A stretch of 44,775 nt of DNA, from assembly GCA_947477885.1 (NCBI GenBank), contig CANJUD010000016.1:1-44775 (forward strand), in the 5' to 3' direction. Shown piece by piece: positions 8,616 to 16,767 of this stretch. The position numbers were made by a program, and so were the translations under genes. The stretch's first letter is position 1, and every line of letters begins with the position of its first letter. The notes under the pieces are model-generated. The model ran no database searches, was not told the origin of the DNA, and was given only the letters and a program-made list of their open reading frames with translations. Source of the stretch: Bacteroidota bacterium (lineage in GTDB: Bacteria; Bacteroidota; Bacteroidia; UKL13-3).

Positions 8616-11600
8616 ATGAGGTTTCGCATCATAGCTTTTATATTGGGGCTGGCAAGTTTGTTATCAGGCTTGTTATGGGAAAGCTATTGGAAAAAACATG
8701 ATACAGAGCGACAAACTATTTTATCTGAAAACATATATGAGCGAATTGAAAAAAACGAAAAGGTTGCCGATGCTTTGTTAAATGATACCAATATTATTAA
8801 TGAACATGCGGTACTAAATTTCGAGAAGACGACAGCAGATAAAATACATGAAAATGGCTTTGAGCTATTGGCTTTCAACGGCGACAGCATGGTGTATTGG
8901 AGTACTGAGCGGGTAACAATAGATAGCTGTTTGGATGATTTGAGGAAAGGGTCTACATTCCTAAAAACGCAGAACGGCATATTTCAAGTATATAAAAAGA
9001 ACAAAGGATATTATAATTATTTATTACTGTTTCTAATAAAAAATGAATATCTAATACAGAACAAATATTTAGAAAACGAACTCAGCGAAAAATGGGAAGA
9101 AATAGAAAATGTAAAAATTAGTTTAGTTAAATTACCTGGGTATTATGAAATAAAATCGCCTGATGGGAAATATTATTTTTCTTTTCAAAGCGTTTCTGGT
9201 AATGCAAGTTACCCAGGTTGGTTAAAGATTCTTATTATACTAGGAGCAATTCTATTATATTTTTCTATCGAATCGTTTATCATCTACTTTATATGCAAGG
9301 AACAGGTGTTTTTTGTAACTATAATTTTCGGTTTGATATTGATAGTTTTACGATTGTTGCAGATACAGTATAAGTATCCTAACTTTCTATATGAAGGAGA
9401 GATATTTAGCCCTACTATTTATGCATCAAACTTCTTTTTCCCTTCGCTAGCCGATTTTATTATTAATGTTAGTTTAATTTGTAGATTACTTTTTGTGATA
9501 TTGGTGAAAAAAGGGAGCAAGAGCATTCGATTACCTAATCTTTTTAGTAAGTTTACTAAATATTTTTTATCACTATTATTATTGGGATCTCCTTTTGCTA
9601 CAGTATATTTAGTTCAAACCCTGATTGTCGACTCAACAATTTCGTTAAATTTTTCAAATAAATCAATTAACAGTTATACGCTTTATGCTTTGTTGTTGGT
9701 GGCTTTATGCTGCATGATGGGTTATTTAGCAATTAGAGTATTGCCCACTTCTAAAATTGATTTACGCAAAAAAAACATACCTTTTTTTACAGGAATCTTG
9801 TTTCTGTTTCTGTGTTTATTGTTTTGGTTTACGGGATATATATATATTATAGGTACCGCTTTATTAATAGGCTTGCTATTTATTGCAATATATGGCCGTT
9901 CACAAACGCATTTACAAAAAAGCTTCTTTTCTTTAATTATGTCGTCAATAGTTATCGGCTTAGTGTTTTCTCATTATAATAGAGAGAAGGAAAACGCTTC
10001 AAGAAGAATCATTACCCAGAACATATATGAAAGAAGAGATAGCCGTGCAGAAAGGCTGATGGGGGATATAGACAAACGATTACAAAACGACTTCTCATTA
10101 AAAAAACTATTATATAAAAACAGAGCAGGGAATGAGCAACTAAAAAAAAAAATAAAGGAAAATTATTTTACAGGATATTTGGGTCATTATAATATTTCTA
10201 TTTATACAACACAAAACGATTCAAGTTCTACCAAAATAGGAGAGTTAGACTCTATTTATTACAACAATGCTACGCAGGTAGAAAATACAAATTTTTCAAG
10301 AATCAATTCCTCAAGTTCATTGCAGGGTTATATAGCATTATACAATTTCAATGATGACGAAAAAGTTTCTGGTAGAATATATATTATTTTGCAGCCAAAA
10401 GGCCTAGGAGACCAGTTTGTACAAACAGAATTGTTCAGTCAAAGTAGAAGCGTTGATTTTTTTCAGAACCCTGACTATTCTTGGTGCATGTACCGGGAGG
10501 GCAAGCTTTTCAATAATCACGGAACCTATAATTATTCTGTAAACATTGATAGCCCCAATTTTAAATTCACAGATAACTTTTTCGACTATAAACAAAACGG
10601 CTACGACCATTTGGCATATAAAAACAATAATAATATTATAATTATTGCCAGCCGAAAAAGTGAGCCTCTTTATCGACCATTTACTTATATATTATTCTTC
10701 GTAACCTTTTTTGTGCAGATATTGTTTCTTGTGTTTTTGTTTAGCACCTTTTTTCATTTCATCAGGCATATCAGATATTTCTATAGCAGCAAAAGACGTT
10801 ATATCATTTCGGTTTTTCAATCGTTCAAAAGCAATTATATATCAGGAGGCTTTAACCTTTCATTATTATCGAACCAAATACAATTATTGTTAGCCTTTTT
10901 AATAGTAATTACCATTGTAATTACCGCGGTGATTAGTCAACAGGGTATCGTAAATAAATTTAACGAAAACCAACACGACAAGCTATTATTAAAAATAAAA
11001 CAAATTGCCTACGAAATTGAGAGCGACGCGGAGATAAACCCCACAAATTATCAATTGAGTGAACTTAGCAAACAGGTGAATAAGCTAAGCGAATTATATG
11101 CCTCTGATATTAATTTATTTGATTTGAGCGGCAACTTGCTAGCCACTTCTCAGCCAAAAATATTTGAGTTCGGCATTATGAGCAACCGCATTAATCCAGA
11201 TGCACTGCAACAGCTAAACTATAAAAATCAATCTCAGTTTATACATAATGAAAACATAGGCAAGCTTAATTATTTATCGGCGTACTTGCCTATTGTAGAA
11301 AACAACAAAATAGTAGCCTATATAAACTTACCATTCTTTAGCAAGGAAACAGAGCTAGAAACAGAGATTAAATCCAATATTATTAGTTTGATTACTCCGT
11401 ATTCGCTCATATTTATTATAATAAGTTTGTTCTCTTATATTATATCGTTAAGGGTGAGCAACAGCCTTAATTTTATCAGATTAAAAATAGCACAAACCAC
11501 CTTTGGGAAGAAGAACAATAAACTGGTGTGGAATAAACGTGACGAGATTGGAGCTTTGGTAAGGCAATATAATATGATGATTGATAAACTTGAAGAAAGT

Positions 11601-12293
11601 GCGGAGATGCTTGCTAAAACAGAGCGTGACCATGCATGGCGTGAGATGGCCAAACAAATAGCCCACGAAATAAAAAACCCCCTTACCCCGATGAAACTCA
11701 ATCTTCAAATGTTGCAACGCTCAGCACATGAAAATGTGGATGACCTTGAAGCACACGTGAAACGAGTAAGCAATTTGTTAATTGAACAAATAGATTCACT
11801 GTCACAATTGGCGGGCGAGTTTAGTTCCTTCGCTAGAATGACAGAGGGCAAACCCGAACAAATAAACGTGAATGATGTGTGCAAAAAGATTGCACAATTA
11901 TACAATATGCCCGGAAACGCAGTAGTTAATTTTCATAATAAAGAGGGAGAAAGTATTGTTTTAATTAATTCGGATGCTATACAAAGGGTGATGAATAATT
12001 TGGTTAAAAATGGCATACAGGCTGCTAAAGAAAGCTTGGAGCCCATTGTAGATATTTATATTGCAAACACAGGCAGCAAGTTTGTGATAACCATAAAAGA
12101 CAACGGCACAGGCATTCCCATCGAATTACACAACCATATTTTTGAACCTAACTTCAGTACCAAAAACTCGGGGATGGGATTGGGTTTGGCTATTGTGAAA
12201 AAAATAATTGAACGGGCAAATGGTCGTATTTGGTTTGAAACGGAGCAAAATGTGGGAAGCACATTTTATATAGAACTCGATTTGGCGAAATAA
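8616..12293 (+). CDS. Large NtrY-like membrane sensor histidine kinase
   Basis: A 1225-residue inner-membrane kinase. One N-terminal membrane helix (about 5-22) precedes a first extracytoplasmic region. Several helices follow (about 200-450), then a second extracytoplasmic region (about 460-685) and further helices near 690, 760 and 925. A HAMP-like linker (about 945-1000) leads into the catalytic part: the DHp H-box AHEIKNPLTPMK with phospho-acceptor H1017, the N-box NNLVKNGIQAA (N1128, N1132), the G1 box DNGTGIP and the G2 GMGLGLAIVKK, ending in FYIELDLAK. The LTPMKLNLQMLQ segment is NtrY-like. No response regulator is adjacent, so the partner must be encoded elsewhere. It is unusually long for the family because of the double sensor region. 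The signal is unknown; the neighbour hldD suggests an envelope stress link, but this is only contextual. Confidence 0.85.
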   Translation: MRFRIIAFILGLASLLSGLLWESYWKKHDTERQTILSENIYERIEKNEKVADALLNDTNIINEHAVLNFEKTTADKIHENGFELLAFNGDSMVYWSTERVTIDSCLDDLRKGSTFLKTQNGIFQVYKKNKGYYNYLLLFLIKNEYLIQNKYLENELSEKWEEIENVKISLVKLPGYYEIKSPDGKYYFSFQSVSGNASYPGWLKILIILGAILLYFSIESFIIYFICKEQVFFVTIIFGLILIVLRLLQIQYKYPNFLYEGEIFSPTIYASNFFFPSLADFIINVSLICRLLFVILVKKGSKSIRLPNLFSKFTKYFLSLLLLGSPFATVYLVQTLIVDSTISLNFSNKSINSYTLYALLLVALCCMMGYLAIRVLPTSKIDLRKKNIPFFTGILFLFLCLLFWFTGYIYIIGTALLIGLLFIAIYGRSQTHLQKSFFSLIMSSIVIGLVFSHYNREKENASRRIITQNIYERRDSRAERLMGDIDKRLQNDFSLKKLLYKNRAGNEQLKKKIKENYFTGYLGHYNISIYTTQNDSSSTKIGELDSIYYNNATQVENTNFSRINSSSSLQGYIALYNFNDDEKVSGRIYIILQPKGLGDQFVQTELFSQSRSVDFFQNPDYSWCMYREGKLFNNHGTYNYSVNIDSPNFKFTDNFFDYKQNGYDHLAYKNNNNIIIIASRKSEPLYRPFTYILFFVTFFVQILFLVFLFSTFFHFIRHIRYFYSSKRRYIISVFQSFKSNYISGGFNLSLLSNQIQLLLAFLIVITIVITAVISQQGIVNKFNENQHDKLLLKIKQIAYEIESDAEINPTNYQLSELSKQVNKLSELYASDINLFDLSGNLLATSQPKIFEFGIMSNRINPDALQQLNYKNQSQFIHNENIGKLNYLSAYLPIVENNKIVAYINLPFFSKETELETEIKSNIISLITPYSLIFIIISLFSYIISLRVSNSLNFIRLKIAQTTFGKKNNKLVWNKRDEIGALVRQYNMMIDKLEESAEMLAKTERDHAWREMAKQIAHEIKNPLTPMKLNLQMLQRSAHENVDDLEAHVKRVSNLLIEQIDSLSQLAGEFSSFARMTEGKPEQINVNDVCKKIAQLYNMPGNAVVNFHNKEGESIVLINSDAIQRVMNNLVKNGIQAAKESLEPIVDIYIANTGSKFVITIKDNGTGIPIELHNHIFEPNFSTKNSGMGLGLAIVKKIIERANGRIWFETEQNVGSTFYIELDLAK

Positions 12294-12295
12294 TA

Positions 12296-12363
12296 TAGTA
12301 GTCAGTAGTTAGTCCCTTTCGGGCTTAAGCCTGTGTTTACTAATTACTGTTTACTGACTAGTA
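12296..12363. repeat. Intergenic inverted-repeat element (TCAGTA type)
   Basis: TAGTCAGTA (12299-12307) and TACTGACTA (12352-12360) are perfect inverted repeats. Additional TAGT/ACTA copies in both arms enclose a short inner palindrome (GGCTTAAGCC). The same TAGTCAGTA arm recurs in the longer element at 30229-30340. Confidence 0.55.
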
Positions 12364-12368
12364 CAGCT

Positions 12369-12376
12369 TATTTTTG
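12369..12376 (+). promoter_or_regulatory. -7 promoter element of metG
   Basis: TATTTTTG matches TAnnTTTG and lies 7 bases before the metG ATG at 12384. It supports that start rather than an upstream in-frame ATG at 12333, and it implies a very short 5' leader. Confidence 0.5.
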
Positions 12377-12383
12377 CAGCAGA

Positions 12384-14465
12384 ATGACAAATAAGAAAAA
12401 AGTATATACAATCACAGCGGCGTTGCCATATGCGAATGGACCTTTGCATGTAGGCCATATAGCAGGATGCTTTCTACCGGCTGATATTTATCATAGATAT
12501 TTAAAACTAAAATGCGAAGATGCTATTTTTATTTGTGGCAGCGATGAGCACGGAGTGCCTGTTACTATTAGGGCAGCAAAAGAAGGCACAACTCCACAAG
12601 CCATAGTTGATAAGTATCATACGATGATGAAGAATGCGTTTGAGAAATTCGGCATCAACTTTAGTTTTTATGGCCGTACCTCGGCTGCATATCATCATAG
12701 TAATGCACAACATTTTTTTGAAACATTATATACAAATTCTAAGTTTGAAGAAGAAACCACACAGCAGTTTTTTGATACAGAAGCAAATCAATTTTTAGCA
12801 GACAGATATATTACAGGGACCTGCCCCAAATGCAGCAATCCCAATGCTTATGGCGATCAGTGTGAGCGATGCGGAAGCACATTGAACCCCACAGATTTAA
12901 TAAGCCCCAAATCGACATTAAGTGGCGGAAAACCAGAAATGCGTGAGACAAAAAACTGGTATTTGCCATTAAACAAATATCAAACCCAACTAGAAAACTA
13001 TATAAATAGTCATCTAAAAGATTGGAAGGTAAATGTATATGGACAGTGCTCATCATGGTTGAAAGATGGTTTGAATGCACGTGCGATGACCCGGGATTTG
13101 GATTGGGGTGTAAAGCTGTCACCCATAGTAAAAGATGCCGAAGGCAAAGTAATGTATGTTTGGTTTGATGCACCTTTGGGATATATTAGCAACACCAAAG
13201 AGTATATAGAAGATAGCTGGGAAAAATATTGGATTGAAGATAATCATACAGATCAAAAGTTAATACATTTTATTGGCAAAGACAATATAGTTTTCCATTG
13301 TATTATATTTCCTGCAATGCTAATGGCATATAACAACACTGGTGGGAAACAATATATATTGCCAGAAAATGTACCTGCAAACGAATTCCTAAACTTAGAA
13401 GGAGAAAAAATATCAACCTCAAGAAACTGGGCAGTTTGGCTGCACGAATACTTGGAAGATTTCCCAAACAGGAATGATGAATTAAGATATTATTTAACCG
13501 CTATTGCACCTGAAAGTAAGGATAGTGATTTTACATGGAGTGGATACCAACTAGCCGTTAATAGCGAGCTGGTAGCTGTGTTGGGTAATTTTGTAAATAG
13601 AGTAATTGTATTGACACATAAATTTTTTGAGGGCAAAGTACCAAGCAAAAATATATATGGAGAATTGGAAAACAAACTCTTTGAAAACTTATATAATAAA
13701 AGCAAAACCATCGATGAATATTTATCTAAATATAAGTTCAGAGATGCATTGGGCGAGCTAATGGACTTATATAGAGCAGGGAATAAGTACTTTGCTGATA
13801 CAGAGCCATGGCACTTAATTAAAACAAATAAGGAACAAACAGAAACGGTTTTAAATGCAGCCTTGGTTTATTGTTATAATTTGGGAATTTTATCGCAAGC
13901 ATTTTTACCAGAAACAGCAAAGAACATTTTTAATTTATATAATACCTCACCATTAGAAACAGATTTTAATACGATTATAAACGGGAATCATGTAGCATTG
14001 GAAACAAGCCACGAAATTGGGCAAGCGGTGCATTTGTTTAAAAATATTGAAGACATTGAGATACAAAAACAAATTGATAAATTAAAAAATAATCCTGCTA
14101 ATACTGTACAAACAGAAACAAACCTAAAACCACTAAAAGATATGATAACTTTTGATGATTTTGCAAAAATAGATTTACGTGTAGCAACTATTTTAGAGGC
14201 AGAGAAAGTACCCAATTCCGATAAATTATTAAAACTAACATTGGAAACAGGTATCGACAAACGTATAGTGGTATCAGGTATTGCAGAATATTATAAACCT
14301 GAAGATATAATAGGAAAACAAGTGTCGTTGGTTGCTAATTTAGCGCCAAGAAAAATGCGAGGTATTGAAAGCCAAGGAATGATATTAATGGCTAAGGATA
14401 GCGAAGGGAATTTACACTTTGTGAGTCCTACAAATACAATAAATACGGGTGCAGATATTACTTAG
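12384..14465 (+). CDS. metG: Methionyl-tRNA synthetase
   Basis: Charges tRNA-Met and initiator tRNA with methionine. The class I signatures are present: HVGH (the HIGH motif) near residue 24 and KISTS (the KMSKS motif). The zinc knuckle has CPKC followed by CERC. The C-terminal ~110 residues (from about MITFDDFAKIDLRV) are the tRNA-binding OB-fold domain found in bacterial MetRS dimers. The chosen start (MTNKKKVYTITAAL) gives 693 residues and sits just behind a TAnnTTTG element. An in-frame ATG at 12333 would add 17 residues of non-family sequence that overlap the repeat element. The 3' end overlaps the convergent oxidoreductase gene by 8 bases. Confidence 0.96.
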   Translation: MTNKKKVYTITAALPYANGPLHVGHIAGCFLPADIYHRYLKLKCEDAIFICGSDEHGVPVTIRAAKEGTTPQAIVDKYHTMMKNAFEKFGINFSFYGRTSAAYHHSNAQHFFETLYTNSKFEEETTQQFFDTEANQFLADRYITGTCPKCSNPNAYGDQCERCGSTLNPTDLISPKSTLSGGKPEMRETKNWYLPLNKYQTQLENYINSHLKDWKVNVYGQCSSWLKDGLNARAMTRDLDWGVKLSPIVKDAEGKVMYVWFDAPLGYISNTKEYIEDSWEKYWIEDNHTDQKLIHFIGKDNIVFHCIIFPAMLMAYNNTGGKQYILPENVPANEFLNLEGEKISTSRNWAVWLHEYLEDFPNRNDELRYYLTAIAPESKDSDFTWSGYQLAVNSELVAVLGNFVNRVIVLTHKFFEGKVPSKNIYGELENKLFENLYNKSKTIDEYLSKYKFRDALGELMDLYRAGNKYFADTEPWHLIKTNKEQTETVLNAALVYCYNLGILSQAFLPETAKNIFNLYNTSPLETDFNTIINGNHVALETSHEIGQAVHLFKNIEDIEIQKQIDKLKNNPANTVQTETNLKPLKDMITFDDFAKIDLRVATILEAEKVPNSDKLLKLTLETGIDKRIVVSGIAEYYKPEDIIGKQVSLVANLAPRKMRGIESQGMILMAKDSEGNLHFVSPTNTINTGADIT

Positions 14466-15465
14466 CACTATTATATATTCGTTCAATAATCTCTACCACC
14501 TTGGCTCCCTCTGCTGCGGAAGTATGTGGCTTTTCTAACCCATTTAATGTGTTTATTACATTGTCAATCACCTTGTCATGATTGTTGGCTGAGCCTTTAT
14601 AATGCCCATAATCATTTGCTTCTTGCGTTTTTTCTAATACGGACAATTGATAGTCTTTTATATGGCAATAGGTTACCTCATCCATATACTGTCCTCCGAT
14701 TTTTATGGTGCCGTTATCGGCTATAATGGTAATACTGCTTTCAAAATTCTTATCATATACCGATGTTGAAAAATTGAGAGTTCCGTTTCCGCCATTTATA
14801 AAATCAAAATTTGAAAAACCACTGTCTTCAAATTCGGTAATATTTGTATGGTTGTTATTATATAGTTTGGTTTGCACATTTTTTACATCGCCAAAGAGCC
14901 AATACACAATATCTATAAAATGGCTGAACTGGGTATATAACACTCCTCCGTCGAACTCCTTACTACCACGCCATGTTTGCGGTGTATAATAACGTTCGTC
15001 ACGATTCCAAAAACAATTTATCTGCACCATATATATATCGCCAAGTATACCTTTGTCTACTATACTTTTGATCCACTTTGCTGGAGGGGAATATCTGTTT
15101 TGCATCACGCAAAAAATATAGTTATTGGCATAACTATTTGCCAGACGATAGCAACTTTTTGGATCAATACCCATAGGTTTCTCAACAACCACATGATGGT
15201 TGTTTTGGAGAAAAATTTCTGCTTGAGAAGTATGTAAATAATTGGGCGTGGCAATAATTCCCACATCTGACTTTTGATTATTTATAAAATCTTCCAATTT
15301 TAAATACGTTTGAATTTTTGGGTATATAATTTTTGCGTCTTCTAATTTGTTGGGGTCATTATCTATTATGGCAGCAAGCTCACCAAACTCATGTCTGTCA
15401 ACCATTTGGGCGTGTCGCTTTCCTATATGTCCGAATCCACAAACTGCAAAAGTTATTGTTTTCAT
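14458..15465 (-). CDS. Gfo/Idh/MocA-family NAD(P)-dependent oxidoreductase
   Basis: A 335-residue dehydrogenase with the family's N-terminal Rossmann fold (VCGFGHIGKRH), a second-strand acidic residue (IIDNDP), IATPNYLHTSQAE and the catalytic-lysine motif VVEKPMG. The C-terminal half is the alpha/beta sugar-binding domain. Members oxidise or reduce sugars, inositols or nucleotide sugars, including 3-dehydrogenation of UDP-HexNAc uronates in O-antigen synthesis; the substrate here cannot be read from sequence. It lies 7 bases downstream of the saccharopine-dehydrogenase-like gene on the same strand, suggesting co-transcription, although no obvious pathway link exists. Confidence 0.85.
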   Translation of the reverse strand: MKTITFAVCGFGHIGKRHAQMVDRHEFGELAAIIDNDPNKLEDAKIIYPKIQTYLKLEDFINNQKSDVGIIATPNYLHTSQAEIFLQNNHHVVVEKPMGIDPKSCYRLANSYANNYIFCVMQNRYSPPAKWIKSIVDKGILGDIYMVQINCFWNRDERYYTPQTWRGSKEFDGGVLYTQFSHFIDIVYWLFGDVKNVQTKLYNNNHTNITEFEDSGFSNFDFINGGNGTLNFSTSVYDKNFESSITIIADNGTIKIGGQYMDEVTYCHIKDYQLSVLEKTQEANDYGHYKGSANNHDKVIDNVINTLNGLEKPHTSAAEGAKVVEIIERIYNSAK

Positions 15466-15472
15466 TTATATA

Positions 15473-16678
15473 TTAAGAAATATAATCTGTTAGATAAGTA
15501 TATCTTTTTGTGAGCGAACCATTTTCTGCTATGGTTGCATTCTTTATAATATCATCCTCTTTCTTACTTAACAAATGTGGCATTACAGAACGTAATAAAT
15601 CGTCACCAAAACCTTCGGATGCATCATAAGGAAGCTCACAAGGCAAATTACCCACAGCCATGATATCAACGGTGTTTGCTAAATATGGTTCTACCTCAGA
15701 TGAACTGTATTTATGATATCCATATACTGGATTTTCGATAGTGGTTGCTCGCAGGGTAATTGGCAAAGAACCAGGAATATCGCAACTAATATCGGCAACT
15801 ACTTCTATATTAAAAGTATCTTCTTTTATCTCCGAACGACTGAAGAACGCAGGAATTCCGGGCTTCCAAAGTATACCATTTACTAATAAATCCGTAACTT
15901 GCGAATAAGGTTTAAAAGTACAAATATAATCTTCGGGGTTATGATAGAAATCGCTTTTGTCCCAAGGGCGGCTATCTTTATGTTCGTAATAATGTTCTGA
16001 ACGAAGATGAACATATATAGGTTCATCAAATTTTTCTTGTAAAAATGCACGTGGGGTTACTTCTCGCAAATTGAGTTTTTCAAAAAGTTCAATAACACCA
16101 TGGCTTACTCGGCCATCTCCCGTTAAACAAATCTTGATAGGAGGTAATTGTATATGTTTATATTGTTCTACTAATTCATCATAGTTTTTGCAAAGATGAG
16201 CAGGTTTCAAATCATATAGTTTTTTCTTTTTCCCATAGGTCAATAAACCATTGTGCCCGCCTACTATACCAGCGTATCTGCCAAACCCTAATATACGACT
16301 ACCATTTTCCCAGGTTAACGTTTCATAATCAATTAATCTAATTTTTTTCTTAATAATTTCTCTTAATAATTTACGATTATGCGGTTGTTTTTTGATAGTA
16401 TGCGAAAAAAACAAATAGGTTTTATTCTCAATTAATTGTTCAACAGGAATTTCTTTAATACCTAATAATATATTACAATCAGTTAAATCTTCTTGTAATT
16501 TTAATCCCGCATTCTCATATTCTGTATCGACGATACAACGATGGGGAGATGGCTGCACCACTATGTCCACATGAGGAAAAGCTGTTTTTAGTTTTATACA
16601 TTGGGCGGGAGTCATGGCCACACGCTTGTCAGGCTCTGCTTTGCCTTCGCGTATTAAAACTATTTTTACTTGTTCCAT
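15473..16678 (-). CDS. Saccharopine dehydrogenase / alanine dehydrogenase-type protein
   Basis: A 401-residue protein of the alanine dehydrogenase/pyridine nucleotide transhydrogenase superfamily. The N-terminal domain opens IVLIREGKAEPDKRVAMTPAQC, the usual substrate-binding signature, and YLFFSHTIKKQPHNR resembles lysine-forming saccharopine dehydrogenases (LYS1/AASS type). GFGRYAGIVGGHNGL and a later GDGRVSHGV form the nucleotide-binding region. Such proteins act in lysine metabolism, interconverting saccharopine with lysine and 2-oxoglutarate using NAD(P). The start is fixed by the -7 element TAACTTTG 7 bases upstream. The exact substrate is uncertain, since Bacteroidota paralogues are often annotated only as NAD(P)-dependent oxidoreductases. 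Confidence 0.75.
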   Translation of the reverse strand: MEQVKIVLIREGKAEPDKRVAMTPAQCIKLKTAFPHVDIVVQPSPHRCIVDTEYENAGLKLQEDLTDCNILLGIKEIPVEQLIENKTYLFFSHTIKKQPHNRKLLREIIKKKIRLIDYETLTWENGSRILGFGRYAGIVGGHNGLLTYGKKKKLYDLKPAHLCKNYDELVEQYKHIQLPPIKICLTGDGRVSHGVIELFEKLNLREVTPRAFLQEKFDEPIYVHLRSEHYYEHKDSRPWDKSDFYHNPEDYICTFKPYSQVTDLLVNGILWKPGIPAFFSRSEIKEDTFNIEVVADISCDIPGSLPITLRATTIENPVYGYHKYSSSEVEPYLANTVDIMAVGNLPCELPYDASEGFGDDLLRSVMPHLLSKKEDDIIKNATIAENGSLTKRYTYLTDYIS

Positions 16679-16685
16679 GTGGCGG

Positions 16686-16693
16686 CAAAGTTA
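16686..16693 (-). promoter_or_regulatory. -7 promoter element of the saccharopine-dehydrogenase-like gene
   Basis: On the minus strand TAACTTTG (16693 to 16686) matches TAnnTTTG exactly and lies 7 bases before the ATG at 16678. I see no good -33 TTG at the expected distance. Confidence 0.45.
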
Positions 16694-16767
16694 AGAACCA
16701 AAATGTATTTATATATTGTTGAAGTTCTCAAATATTTATATATTACTTTTTATAAAAAAAAAGTATA

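Noticed and set aside
12333-12383. Upstream ATG as the start of metG
   Set aside because: The extra residues come from the repeat element and the -7 box; the family N-terminus begins at 12384.
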